This document shows positions 6,038 to 14,059 of a stretch of DNA of 64,000 nucleotides, piece after piece (the first letter of the stretch is position 1; the number at the start of each line of letters is the position of its first letter). The notes under the pieces are model-generated. The model was not told the origin of the DNA, ran no database searches, and saw only the letters and a list, made by a program, of their open reading frames with translations. The DNA comes from Synechococcus sp. PROS-U-1 (lineage in GTDB: Bacteria; Cyanobacteriota; Cyanobacteriia; PCC-6307; Cyanobiaceae), in NCBI RefSeq assembly GCF_014279755.1, contig NZ_CP047951.1, forward strand, positions 620,001-684,000, in the 5' to 3' direction. The translations under genes were made by a program, and so were the position numbers.

Positions 6038-6188
6038 TCTGATAATTCTATATCGCTGATATTCTGCAGCATATGCAGTTACATAGCAACATGAGCGGAC
6101 TAGCCCGCAGGGATCTCTTCAACACCAACCGTCCAGAACACAGGCGCTGGGGCTGTTTTAACCCCTTCACGTTCATCACTAACGCCCT

Positions 6189-6476
6189 TCAATCGCGCAG
6201 CATCAGGCCATAACCGTGCCTCACCATCAATCCACCCAGCACCTCCTCACGCCTTACCCAACGGCTAACAGCGCCCTCCTGTGGACCGCAAATGCTGCTG
6301 GAAGTCATCAACCTCCTAATTCGCACATTTACCATGTGCGGCACGGCCTCAACAACAACCCCGTCGATCTCCAATCCAGCCCCGTCGTCATCACATAACG
6401 CCAAGCCAAATTCAGCCATCGTCACACTTGCGGCCAGGCGAACTGTGTCGCCCTTTCGGGGATTTATGACTGGCAA
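6189..6476 (-). CDS. hypothetical protein, probably frameshifted (95 aa as read)
   Basis: A 95-residue ORF from TTG 6476, which overlaps the end of the upstream gene (stop at 6464) by 13 nt. The N-terminal 75 residues look like a small beta-rich protein (GDTVRLAASV, EIDGVVVEAVPHMVNVRIRRL). Near 6230-6245 the natural continuation moves to another frame, which reads on in a protein-like way (WIDGEARLWPDAARLKGV) to a stop at 6100. The intact product would be about 123 residues. Either a disabling frameshift or a sequence error. It is the third gene of the cluster beside the tRNA; function unknown. Confidence 0.45.
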   Translation of the reverse strand: MPVINPRKGDTVRLAASVTMAEFGLALCDDDGAGLEIDGVVVEAVPHMVNVRIRRLMTSSSICGPQEGAVSRWVRREEVLGGLMVRHGYGLMLRD

Positions 6477-7003
6477 TCCTTTAAGTAACTTTCAAACATA
6501 TTGATTACTTGATTGTAAGGGCTTTCCTCTTGAAAAACATTGAAGTGTGCAGTCACTCTTTTCAGTGGATCTTCAAGCATGTAAGTGACAATCCATTGGG
6601 AATCTTTGCTCTGGTCTAGGTATTTCAGCAGAAGTTTAGCTCTCCTTGTAGCTTCCTCCGCGCATCGTCTTGCTCTGTCTATGTCAACTGAGTTTCTTTG
6701 ATAGTTTCTTCGATGACGAGGGGGCAAGCCCAAGCAACTAAAAATTATTCTAAAAAACTTGTTGACGTAGAAATTCCGATATGGACCTTGGTACGTGCCT
6801 TTGTATGGACCTTGGTAATCAATAACATTGTTCAGAGAAGATAAAATCGCATTTCGACCCTCCTGGTGGTGCAAGATTAACTCTCTAATGATTCTGAATT
6901 CTTTGCCTAGGGGGTGTTTCTTCAGCATTTGATTCACATATGGGCGAACAAAATTCATGTGGCAGTCATCCAATGCTTCAGCCCATTGTTTCGCAGCTGT
7001 CAC
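6464..7003 (-). CDS. hypothetical protein with YQGPY repeats (179 aa)
   Basis: Chosen start is GTG 7003, whose GTGA overlaps the stop of the preceding gene; the frame itself is open to 7090. The N-terminal 15 residues are GC-rich, but from about 6960 down the gene is AT-rich. The protein is helical and basic, with a duplicated aromatic motif (YQGPYKGTYQGPY) near the middle and an Arg-rich stretch (PRHRRNYQRN, RARRCAEEATRRAK) further on. No transmembrane segment or enzyme motif is evident. Its position in a terminase-like cluster suggests phage origin; function unknown. Confidence 0.5.
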   Translation of the reverse strand: MTAAKQWAEALDDCHMNFVRPYVNQMLKKHPLGKEFRIIRELILHHQEGRNAILSSLNNVIDYQGPYKGTYQGPYRNFYVNKFFRIIFSCLGLPPRHRRNYQRNSVDIDRARRCAEEATRRAKLLLKYLDQSKDSQWIVTYMLEDPLKRVTAHFNVFQEESPYNQVINMFESYLKDCQS

Positions 7004-7260
7004 CACACCCGCGGGCCCCTGCCGGTCTTCCACTTGGCCCGCCACCACTGCACCCCATATCGCGCTGCATCCAATGAGTGATTGGCGCAACCGTCAGCAA
7101 TCCTCTCCACATCCCGTGGATGTCTCGGCAACGTCGGCCATGTAGCCATCAACCCCTCACATGCCTTGGTCCACAACAGCCATGGCGTTTCAGGGTCACG
7201 GCCAGCGGCCTGCAACATCGTTCGCACCAAAGCCAATCCATTGGCCTCCCTCTGATTCAT
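7000..7260 (-). CDS. phage terminase large subunit C-terminal remnant
   Basis: An 86-residue ORF from ATG 7260. Its end (PWLLWTKACEGLMATWPTL, then PRDVERIADGCANHSLDAARYGV) matches the usual last part of TerL nuclease domains: a C..L..T.P.L segment followed by a P.DV......H..DA.RYG segment. The same frame is open and similar-looking upstream (STAGDFKAAGCPLVRAGK) up to the tRNA repeat at 7338, where the homology must stop. So this is a fragment lacking the ATPase domain and most of the nuclease domain. It overlaps the next gene by 4 nt. The family match is from memory of TerL alignments, not a search. Confidence 0.55.
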   Translation of the reverse strand: MNQREANGLALVRTMLQAAGRDPETPWLLWTKACEGLMATWPTLPRHPRDVERIADGCANHSLDAARYGVQWWRAKWKTGRGPRVW

Positions 7261-7337
7261 CTTTCCCGCTCTCACCAGCGGACACCCAGCAGCTTTGAAG
7301 TCCCCCGCAGTTGACCCGAGATCCCTTGGTGTGACTG

Positions 7338-7388
7338 ACGCCCCCTGATGGATTCGAACCATCGACCGACTGCTTAGAAGGCAGTTGC
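7338..7388. repeat. right attachment-site repeat, within tRNA-Arg
   Basis: Fifty-one bases identical to 3125-3175. This copy is part of the complete tRNA-Arg gene and covers its 3' part, so integration here would have restored the tRNA. Confidence 0.85.
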
Positions 7389-7412
7389 TCTATCCAGCTG
7401 AGCTAAGGGAGC
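7339..7412 (-). tRNA. tRNA-Arg (anticodon TCT)
   Basis: A 74-nt cloverleaf on the minus strand: acceptor GCTCCCT/AGGGGGC (one G-T pair), D arm with AGCTCAGCTGGATAGAGC, anticodon arm ACTGC-CTTCTAA-GCAGT giving TCT, and a T arm with GGTTCGAATCC. No encoded CCA. It serves as the insertion site for the island at 3125-7412. Confidence 0.95.
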
Positions 7413-7500
7413 AAGCCAACGCATTTTGACAGGCAAGTCCAAAGTGTCTGGATCTTGGCGTCTCAGACCTCCTAAGGTGATGGGCTCCTGATTGGCATCA

Positions 7501-8247
7501 ATGGCGCCGCGTCGTCTCAGCGACAGCGAGAAGCAGGATCTGGTGGGCCGCTACAAGGCCGGAGAGTCCACATCAGCTTTGGCTGAGGCCTACGGCTGCA
7601 GTCCCAATACCGTCAGCCGCACGGTTAAATCACTGTTGCCTGCTGATGCCTATGCCGCGCTGAAGGCCAGTCGTCTCAAGGGGTCTACCGCTTCCCCTCA
7701 GGCAGATTCAGAGGTTCAGGCTGAACCGGAGCCCCCTGCCGTTGCAACCACGGAGCAGGACCCTGTCGATGACTCCCCCAAAGACGACGACAGCAGCCTG
7801 GCCCTGGATGATGCTGATGATTTCGGTGATGACACCGATGAGGAGCTCAACGACGACGACGACATCGGCCTCGTTGAAACGTTCACAGAGCTTGTGCCCC
7901 TCATCGGTGTTGGAGACCTCAGTGATCGACCGCTCAATCAGGCGCAACCGTTCTGTGTTGATCTGCTCCCCGACAGCGCCTACATGCTTGTCGACAAGGT
8001 GGTCGAGCTGGATGCGCGCCCCCTCAAGGAGTTCCCAGAGTTGGGCCTCCTTGACGACGCTGAGCAGGAACGTCAGGGGCTGTGCCTGTTTGCAAGCCCT
8101 CGAGCGGCCAAGCGTCAATGCGGGCGGACCCAGCGGGTGATCAAGGTGCCTGATACCGCTGTCTTTCAACGCACCAGCAGCTTCTTGCTGGCCCGAGGCA
8201 TCACACGCCTCGTGTTGGACGGAACATTGATCGCGCTCGACGCCTGA
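7501..8247 (+). CDS. helix-turn-helix DNA-binding protein with acidic linker
   Basis: A 248-residue protein. The N-terminus (about residues 5-45) holds a resolvase/transposase-type helix-turn-helix (LSDSEKQDLVGRYKAGEST, then EAYGCSPNTVSRTVK). A long Asp/Glu-rich low-complexity linker follows (about 75-125), then a C-terminal domain of about 110 residues that looks globular. ATG 7501 is preferred over 7492 because it begins the conserved-looking MAPRRLSD. It is the first core gene beyond the tRNA. Probably a regulator or nucleoid-associated protein; the target is unknown. Confidence 0.7.
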   Translation: MAPRRLSDSEKQDLVGRYKAGESTSALAEAYGCSPNTVSRTVKSLLPADAYAALKASRLKGSTASPQADSEVQAEPEPPAVATTEQDPVDDSPKDDDSSLALDDADDFGDDTDEELNDDDDIGLVETFTELVPLIGVGDLSDRPLNQAQPFCVDLLPDSAYMLVDKVVELDARPLKEFPELGLLDDAEQERQGLCLFASPRAAKRQCGRTQRVIKVPDTAVFQRTSSFLLARGITRLVLDGTLIALDA

Positions 8248-8253
8248 ACGCTC

Positions 8254-8490
8254 TTACTCGAAGCGATCGCGTTGATCGGGAAGCAGGACGGCAGCGCTTG
8301 TTCCGCCACTGATCACGCCGATCACCAGCGCGATGCCCACGAGAAATCCGGTCGGTAGTGGTACGGAGCGCTGCCCACCGAGTTGGAGCGCATGGCGATC
8401 CCCAAGGTTCTGCGCTCCAAGGCAAAGCAGCAGCAGCAGCAGCAAGCCACTCCCCAAGCTGATCACCAGCAGACGAAGGCGAATCAACAC
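8254..8490 (-). CDS. small two-span membrane protein (78 aa)
   Basis: A 78-residue protein, start GTG 8490 (TTG 8487 also possible), just downstream of rsmI on the same strand. Two hydrophobic segments are clear: LLVISLGSGLLLLLLLCLGA (about residues 7-26) and FLVGIALVIGVISGGTSA (about 48-66), separated by a polar loop. The layout resembles LapA-like (DUF1049) two-helix membrane proteins, but the family is not certain. The frame remains open upstream inside rsmI; that part is a shadow. Confidence 0.6.
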   Translation of the reverse strand: MLIRLRLLVISLGSGLLLLLLLCLGAQNLGDRHALQLGGQRSVPLPTGFLVGIALVIGVISGGTSAAVLLPDQRDRFE

Positions 8491-8509
8491 AGCACAACCG
8501 TCGACAAGC

Positions 8510-9370
8510 TCAGTTTGACGTGTCCTGGTGCAGGAGGGCATACAGCCGTCGTCTTGACAGACCTGTGGCCTGGGCCAGTTGCCGTGCGGCGTCACTGGCG
8601 GTTGCGCCTTCGTTTTGCAATGCCTGCAGCTGCCTGAGCAGGTCACTGTCGTCGGGTTCCTCAGGCTCTGCCAGCTGTGCTCCCCCCAGCACAACTGTGC
8701 ATTCCCCCTGGGGGGGCTGATGCTGGAAGTGCTGAAGGGCATGTTCCACCGTTGGACCCACCTGTTCTTCGTGGCGTTTGGTGAGTTCCCGTGCCACCTG
8801 AAGCGGGCGGCTTGCTCCGCAGTGTTGCTGAAGTTCCTCCAAGAGCGTGATCAGACGGTGCGGTGCTTCGTACAGCACGGTGGTTCGGCTTTCGTTGCTG
8901 ATCGCCTCAAGGCGGGCCCGTCGCTCCTTGCCCTTGGCAGGCAGAAAACCTTCGAAGCAGAAGCGTCCGCTGGGCAAGCCGCTGCTGACCAAAGCGGTGG
9001 TGGCTGCGCAGGGGCCTGGAATGCAGATCACGGGATGGCCGGCCTGGTGAGCAGCGGTCACCAGCTCTTCTCCGGGGTCGCTGATGCCGGGCAGCCCGGC
9101 ATCACTGATCACAGCCAGGCTCTGCCCTGCAGCCAGAACATCCAACAGTTGGGGCAGCCTCGTGCGGGTGTTGTGCTGATGAAAGGAGACCTTGCGGCCG
9201 CAAGCTCCAAGGCGACTCAGCAGCTGGCCGCTGTGGCGGGTGTCTTCACAGGCGATCACATCGACGCTCTTGAGCAAATCGCGGGCCCTTGGCGATAGAT
9301 CCCCCAGATGACCAATGGGGGTGCCCACCAGATAGAGGCTGCCGCCGCTTGGTTCATCCCGCTGCATCAC
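8510..9370 (-). CDS. rsmI: 16S rRNA (cytidine1402-2'-O)-methyltransferase
   Basis: A 286-residue protein of the RsmI family, tetrapyrrole-methylase fold. It methylates the 2'-OH of C1402 in 16S rRNA using SAM. Visible hallmarks are LYLVGTPIGHLGDLSPRA near the N-terminus, the ACEDTRHSG segment, SDAGLPGISDPG (about residues 88-99), and IPGPCAATTALVSSGLP. The C-terminal part (ASDAARQLAQATGLSRRRLY) matches the usual helical end. Divergent from cysQ, with starts only 23 bp apart, so the promoters must overlap. Confidence 0.95.
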   Translation of the reverse strand: MMQRDEPSGGSLYLVGTPIGHLGDLSPRARDLLKSVDVIACEDTRHSGQLLSRLGACGRKVSFHQHNTRTRLPQLLDVLAAGQSLAVISDAGLPGISDPGEELVTAAHQAGHPVICIPGPCAATTALVSSGLPSGRFCFEGFLPAKGKERRARLEAISNESRTTVLYEAPHRLITLLEELQQHCGASRPLQVARELTKRHEEQVGPTVEHALQHFQHQPPQGECTVVLGGAQLAEPEEPDDSDLLRQLQALQNEGATASDAARQLAQATGLSRRRLYALLHQDTSN

Positions 9371-9393
9371 AATGGCGAGCGCCTCTATTGATC

Positions 9394-10311
9394 ATGATGC
9401 CCAGCTCTGCCGTTCTTCCCGATGGCGTTAACCAGGAGGCTCTGCTGACGGAACTGCGTCGCCTGAGCTGGGGAGCCGCCGACATCTTGCGGGCTTATGC
9501 CCGCGGCGAGCAGCCCCCGCATGGTTTCCCCAAAGCCTTGAGTGTTGATGACGGCGGCGAGGGCCCGGTGTCTGCGGCTGACCTGGCCGTGAACAAGTGG
9601 CTGCTGGACGGTCTGTCCAGCTCCTTTGATGATGCCGACTGGACTCTGTTGAGTGAGGAGACTGCCAAGGAACAGCTCACCGAAGGAGAACCGCTGCCTG
9701 CGGAATGGCTCTGGATCCTCGATCCTCTGGATGGCACCAAGGATTTCCTGCAGGGCACAGGCGAATACGCCGTTCATCTGGCTTTGGTGCGGGGGCGACG
9801 CCCCGTTCTTGGGGTGGTGCTGCTCCCGGAAGCCGATGAGCTCTGGATTGGCATCGTCGGCGAAGGAGCTTGGTGTGAAGACCGTCAGGGTGAGCGTTCG
9901 CCGGTTCGCTTCAGCGACAGAACCGCGGTTTCGGATCTGATCCTGGTGGCCAGCCGCAGCCACCGCGATGACCGTCTGGTCAAGTTGATTGACGCCCTCG
10001 AGCTCGGCGGTTCCAAAGCGGTGGGCAGCGTTGGCTACAAGGTCGCCACGATCCTGAGAGGCGAAACCGACCTCTATGTCTCTCTCTCTGGCAAGAGTGC
10101 TCCCAAGGATTGGGACATGGCGGCTCCGGAAGCAGTGCTGCTTGCGGCTGGTGGTCGATTCACCCATTCCGATCAGGCCGATCTCACCTACAACACAGGT
10201 GATGTCCGTCAGGCCGGCTGCCTGATCGCCAGCCATGGAAAAGCCCACGCCGAGCTCGGAGAGCGTGCGACGCGGGCCATGGCCGAGATCGATCCCGGCT
10301 TTCAGGTCTGA
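9394..10311 (+). CDS. cysQ: 3'(2'),5'-bisphosphate nucleotidase (CysQ family)
   Basis: A 305-residue member of the inositol monophosphatase superfamily that likely hydrolyses PAP to AMP in sulfate assimilation. It shows a metal-site EE pair (LLSEETAKE), the WILDPLDGTKDFLQG motif (about residues 105-119) and a late WDMAAPEAVLLAAGG motif typical of the family. Start set at ATG 9394 (9397 also possible); the longer frame to 9289 overlaps rsmI and is not conserved-looking. Convergent with pnp downstream, with 7 bp between stops. Confidence 0.9.
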   Translation: MMPSSAVLPDGVNQEALLTELRRLSWGAADILRAYARGEQPPHGFPKALSVDDGGEGPVSAADLAVNKWLLDGLSSSFDDADWTLLSEETAKEQLTEGEPLPAEWLWILDPLDGTKDFLQGTGEYAVHLALVRGRRPVLGVVLLPEADELWIGIVGEGAWCEDRQGERSPVRFSDRTAVSDLILVASRSHRDDRLVKLIDALELGGSKAVGSVGYKVATILRGETDLYVSLSGKSAPKDWDMAAPEAVLLAAGGRFTHSDQADLTYNTGDVRQAGCLIASHGKAHAELGERATRAMAEIDPGFQV

Positions 10312-10318
10312 GGCCTGA

Positions 10319-12484
10319 TCAGCTGAGGGGTGCCACCGGGGTGGGCTGAGGCTCCACTTCGGCGGCTTCGCCGGCCTGGGGCACGCCACGCAGGGTGAGG
10401 TTGATGCGGCCGCGGTTGTCGATTTCTCGCACCCGCACGGTCACCTCGTCGCCCACCTTCACCACGTCTTCCACCTTCTCGACGCGAGCTTCGGAGAGCT
10501 GCGAGATGTGGATCATGCCTTCCTTGCCAGGAAGGATCTCCACAAAGGCGCCGATGGGGATGATCCGAGTGATCGAACCGGAGAACACCTCACCCTCATT
10601 GACCTTGCGAGTCAGGCCTTCAATGATCTTCTGGGCTTCTTCCGCTGCAGCACCATCGTGGGATGCGATGGTCACAATGCCACCGTCCTCGATGTCGATC
10701 TTGGTGTTCGTGCGTTCGGTGATGCCCTTGATGGTGCGACCGCCGGGACCGATCACGGTGCCGATCAGCTCAGGATCAATCCTGAAGCTGAGCAGGCGTG
10801 GGGCGTGAGGAGAGAGGTTGTCCCGTGGTGTGTCGATCGCCTCGAGCATCTTCTCGAGGATGTGGAGTCGCGCCGGGCGCGCCTGGTTGACGGCCTCGGC
10901 CACCGTCTTCACCGGCAGGCCGGTGATCTTCATGTCCATCTGCAGGGCTGTGATGCCCTTTTCGCTTCCAGCCACCTTGAAGTCCATGTCACCGAGGAAG
11001 TCCTCGATGCCCTGGATGTCGGTGAGGATCCGCACCTCATCGCCTTCCTTGATCAGGCCCATGGCAGCGCCACTCACGGGGGCCTTCAACGGCACGCCAG
11101 CGTCCATCAGGGACAGGGTGCTGCCGCAAACAGAACCCATGGAGGTGGAGCCATTGGAGCTGAGCACTTCGCTCACCACACGCACCACATAGGGGAAGGT
11201 GTCCTTCTCAGGCAGAACCGGAAGAATGGCCCGCTCGGCCAGGGCGCCATGGCCGATTTCACGACGACCGGGTGAGCGCATCGGCCGGGTCTCTCCGACG
11301 GAGTAGGGAGGGAAGTTGTAGTGATGCAGGTACAGCTTCTCGGTGTTGGGATGGAGGTCGTCCATCTCCTGGGCATCGCTGGGAGTGCCGAGCGTTGCGG
11401 TGGAGAGCACCTGGGTCAGTCCCCGCTGGAACAAACCGGATCCATGCACACGCCGCGGCAGCACGCCGGCCATGGCGCTGATCTGACGCACCTCGTCGAG
11501 GCCACGCCCATCAACGCGCTTGCCGTCCTTGAGGATCTGTTGCCGCATCAACTTTTTGGTCAGCGCCTTGAAGCTGTTGCCGAGCAACTTCGAGCTGCTG
11601 GCCAGAGCCTGGCGGACGGCATGGTCGTCCTTGAGCCCTGCGATGGTTTCGGAGACCTCGCCCTTCACGGTCTCCAGGGCTGTGTCCCGTTCCTCTTTGC
11701 TTTGATCAAATTTGCTGAGGACAGCACTGATGGCTTTGGTGCATTGCTTTTCCAGATAGGCGGGAACCGTGCTGTCTTGTTCGGGGGTTTCCGGCTTCAC
11801 CTGGGTGATGCCGAGATCCTTGAGCAGTTGTTCCTGAGCCTTGATCAGTTCGCAGATCGCTTCGTAGCCGAAATCAATCGCCTCGATCACGTCTCCCTCG
11901 GGCAGCTGATTGGCGCCGGCTTCGACCATCACCACGCCGTCAGGGGTTCCGGCGACCACGAGGTCGAGATCACCCCGTTCGATCTCCCGGTAGCTCGGGT
12001 TGAGGACGAAGTCGTCTCCCAGCAGACCCACGCGCACCGCCGCCATCGGGCCGTTGAAGGGGATGCCCGCGAGAAGCGTGGCAATGGATGCTCCCGTCAC
12101 CGCCAGAACATCGGCGGGCACCCTTTCATCGAGGGACAAGCAAGTGGCTACCACCTGCAAGTCATCACGCATCCAGCTGGGGAACAGGGGCCGCATGGGG
12201 CGGTCAATCAGCCGAGCCGTGAGGGTGGCGCGTTCGGGTGGGCGGCTTTCACGACGCATGTAGCTGCCGGGAATGCGCCCAGCCGCATAGAGGCGCTCTT
12301 CGTAGTCGCAGATCAGTGGCAGGAAATCAATGCCCTCACGGCCCCCTGAACGGGTTGCGGTGACAAGCACGGCGGTGTCGCCACATTCCACCAAGACGGA
12401 TCCTCCCGCCTGAGGGGCAAAGCGCCCGGTGGTCAGTCGAATCTCGCGTCCGTCAAAGGAGATCGACTGGGTTTGTCCTTGCAC
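10319..12484 (-). CDS. pnp: polyribonucleotide nucleotidyltransferase (PNPase)
   Basis: A 721-residue phosphorolytic 3'-5' exoribonuclease. Domain order is visible: first RNase PH domain at the N-terminus, an all-helical linker, second RNase PH domain ([20 protein letters not shown] near the middle), a KH domain ([11 protein letters not shown]) and a C-terminal S1 domain ([19 protein letters not shown]). Full usual length. It forms trimers and degrades or polyadenylates RNA in the cytoplasm; cyanobacterial PNPase is known to add tails. Located downstream of rpsN on the same strand. Confidence 0.97.
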   Translation of the reverse strand: MQGQTQSISFDGREIRLTTGRFAPQAGGSVLVECGDTAVLVTATRSGGREGIDFLPLICDYEERLYAAGRIPGSYMRRESRPPERATLTARLIDRPMRPLFPSWMRDDLQVVATCLSLDERVPADVLAVTGASIATLLAGIPFNGPMAAVRVGLLGDDFVLNPSYREIERGDLDLVVAGTPDGVVMVEAGANQLPEGDVIEAIDFGYEAICELIKAQEQLLKDLGITQVKPETPEQDSTVPAYLEKQCTKAISAVLSKFDQSKEERDTALETVKGEVSETIAGLKDDHAVRQALASSSKLLGNSFKALTKKLMRQQILKDGKRVDGRGLDEVRQISAMAGVLPRRVHGSGLFQRGLTQVLSTATLGTPSDAQEMDDLHPNTEKLYLHHYNFPPYSVGETRPMRSPGRREIGHGALAERAILPVLPEKDTFPYVVRVVSEVLSSNGSTSMGSVCGSTLSLMDAGVPLKAPVSGAAMGLIKEGDEVRILTDIQGIEDFLGDMDFKVAGSEKGITALQMDMKITGLPVKTVAEAVNQARPARLHILEKMLEAIDTPRDNLSPHAPRLLSFRIDPELIGTVIGPGGRTIKGITERTNTKIDIEDGGIVTIASHDGAAAEEAQKIIEGLTRKVNEGEVFSGSITRIIPIGAFVEILPGKEGMIHISQLSEARVEKVEDVVKVGDEVTVRVREIDNRGRINLTLRGVPQAGEAAEVEPQPTPVAPLS

Positions 12485-12546
12485 GACGTCTTATGTCCTT
12501 TTGTCAATCCCAAGTCTGACATTTCATGGCTGCTCTTCACAAGAAA

Positions 12547-12565
12547 GGGGAGGTCAAGCCTCCCC
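12547..12565 (-). terminator. intrinsic terminator between rpsN and pnp
   Basis: On the minus strand a perfect 7-bp stem GGGGAGG/CCTCCCC with loop CTTGA is followed by TTTCTTGTG. It lies 26 nt after the rpsN stop and before pnp, so it should end rpsN transcripts or limit read-through into pnp. Confidence 0.7.
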
Positions 12566-12591
12566 GTGACAACGCCATGGCGAGACGTGGT

Positions 12592-12894
12592 TCACCAGCT
12601 GGACTTGACCACGCCGGGCAGTTCTCCCTTGTGGGCGCGCTCACGAAGCTGGTTGCGGCACAGACCGAAATCGCGGTAGACGCCGCGGGGCTTGCCGGTG
12701 GCCCAGCAGCGGTTGCGGACGCGGATGCGTGCACTGTTGCGGGGGAGCGCCTGAATCTTCCGATGGATCTCCAGACGATCCATCGGATCTTCGGCTGCAT
12801 TAAACGCCGCCATCAGAGCTGCGCGCTTCGCTGCATAGCGCTCAACCATTTTTTTGCGCTTCACATCGCGAGCGATCATCGACTTCTTGGCCAT
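12592..12894 (-). CDS. rpsN: 30S ribosomal protein S14
   Basis: A 100-residue basic protein with the S14 signature in its C-terminal half ([20 protein letters not shown]) and the final [17 protein letters not shown]-like end ([11 protein letters not shown]). It is the long, zinc-free type of S14: no CxxC pairs are present. Binds 16S rRNA in the head of the small subunit. It stands alone between rseP and pnp rather than in the large ribosomal operon, as is common in cyanobacteria. Confidence 0.95.
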   Translation of the reverse strand: MAKKSMIARDVKRKKMVERYAAKRAALMAAFNAAEDPMDRLEIHRKIQALPRNSARIRVRNRCWATGKPRGVYRDFGLCRNQLRERAHKGELPGVVKSSW

Positions 12895-12952
12895 GCAGCT
12901 AGGGGGCGGCGAGCGATTGAGTCGTCAACGATACACGGGCGCCATCTCGGGC

Positions 12953-14035
12953 TCACCGACCCATCAATTGCTGAATGACGGGCAGCTGACTGGTGTCACG
13001 CACGATCAAAACAAGGGTGAGTCCCACCAGAAGAAGAAAACCGGATTGGGCAAAAGCCATTTGAATCCGTTCCGAAACAGGACGACCGCGAACGGATTGG
13101 ATCGCGAGCATCATCATTTGCCAGCCATCGAGCAGTGGCAGCGGCAGTGAATTCAGCACCGCCAGATTGATCGAAATGAGGGCTGAGAAGAGCACCAACC
13201 CTGATCCCCCTTGCTGGCTGAGCTGAGCCCCCATCTCAACGATCTTCACCGGACCACTGACCTGGCCTGCTGTGGCTCGGAAGTTGGTGAGCAGACCGGC
13301 ATAGCCACGCACGGTCTGCTGCAGGAGTTGGGTGAACTGCGAGCCGGTGGTGAGAACAAGTTCCCAGGGATCACGCACTCGGCGCATCTCCCCGCTGATG
13401 TTGGCCTGGAGTTGGGCCCCGATTTTCCCCATGCCCTGTTGATCGTCCGGGATCAGTTGAACCGTTGTCGTCTCGTCTCCCCGTTTTCGCTCCACACGGA
13501 TGGATTGTTGCGGTGCTGCTTTCACATCGCGCACCATCGACTCAACGCCCCGTTGCCCTGCAGTGAGGGGTTTGGTGTTCAAACTGAGGATCTGGTCGCC
13601 GGCACGAAGGCCTGATCGGGCTGCGGCACCATCGGGTTGAACCTGAACCACCAGAACCCCAGGCTCCGGTTCGGCGGGGACGCCCACAAAAGCTGCCTGA
13701 CCTAACAGCACCACCAGAGCCAAAGCCAGATTGGCCATCACCCCAGCAGCAACCACCAGGGCTTGCTGGGGGATCGGTCGGTTGCGCAGCAGATCTGGAT
13801 CATCGGCAGGGATTGTGCTCTCCTCGTCGTCGTCAGGGAAGGCGACAAAGCCACCAAGGGGAAACAGCCGCAGGGCGTAGGTCACTCCGCGACGTTGCTT
13901 CTTGATCAGGGCCGGACCAAAGCCGATCGAGAACCCGCTGACGCGGATGCCCTGGAGTGTGGCTGCGAGGAAATGTCCTGCTTCATGCACCACGATCAGC
14001 AGAGCAAGGACCAGGAGGGCCGCCAACACGTTCAT
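12953..14035 (-). CDS. rseP: RseP-like site-2 intramembrane metalloprotease (M50)
   Basis: A 360-residue inner-membrane zinc protease. The active-site HEAGH lies at residues 17-21 in the first helix; a PDZ domain follows (SGLRAGDQILSLNTKPL near residues 135-155); the second zinc motif is in NSLPLPLLDGWQM near residue 300; a C-terminal helix ends the protein. It would cut membrane-anchored regulators such as anti-sigma factors. Located 24 nt downstream of serS on the same strand, probably co-transcribed. Confidence 0.93.
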   Translation of the reverse strand: MNVLAALLVLALLIVVHEAGHFLAATLQGIRVSGFSIGFGPALIKKQRRGVTYALRLFPLGGFVAFPDDDEESTIPADDPDLLRNRPIPQQALVVAAGVMANLALALVVLLGQAAFVGVPAEPEPGVLVVQVQPDGAAARSGLRAGDQILSLNTKPLTAGQRGVESMVRDVKAAPQQSIRVERKRGDETTTVQLIPDDQQGMGKIGAQLQANISGEMRRVRDPWELVLTTGSQFTQLLQQTVRGYAGLLTNFRATAGQVSGPVKIVEMGAQLSQQGGSGLVLFSALISINLAVLNSLPLPLLDGWQMMMLAIQSVRGRPVSERIQMAFAQSGFLLLVGLTLVLIVRDTSQLPVIQQLMGR

Positions 14036-14059
14036 ATCACCGTCAGGATTCTGGTCGGA

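Larger units (their letters stand above)
3125..7412. mobile_element. tRNA-Arg-bounded genomic island, about 4.2 kb, probable prophage/satellite remnant
   Basis: The segment lies between the 51-bp repeat at 3125-3175 and the intact tRNA-Arg at 7339-7412. Inside are only small genes: tiny membrane proteins, a Cys-rich protein, and at the tRNA end a three-gene overlapping cluster whose first gene resembles the end of a phage terminase. Base composition is mixed (AT-rich at about 5340-6060 and 6470-6960) and differs from the GC-rich core after 7500. No integrase, excisionase or replication gene is visible, so the element is probably defective or mobilised in trans. The boundaries are seen; the phage origin is inferred. 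Confidence 0.7.

Noticed and set aside
3125-7412. Integrase or transposase inside the island
   Set aside because: No ORF shows a tyrosine recombinase R..HxxR..Y pattern, a DDE pattern or a serine recombinase start; the element appears to lack its own recombinase.
7708-8169. Long antisense ORFs over the HTH protein gene
   Set aside because: They arise from the Asp-rich codon pattern (GAC/GAT) of the sense strand read in reverse.
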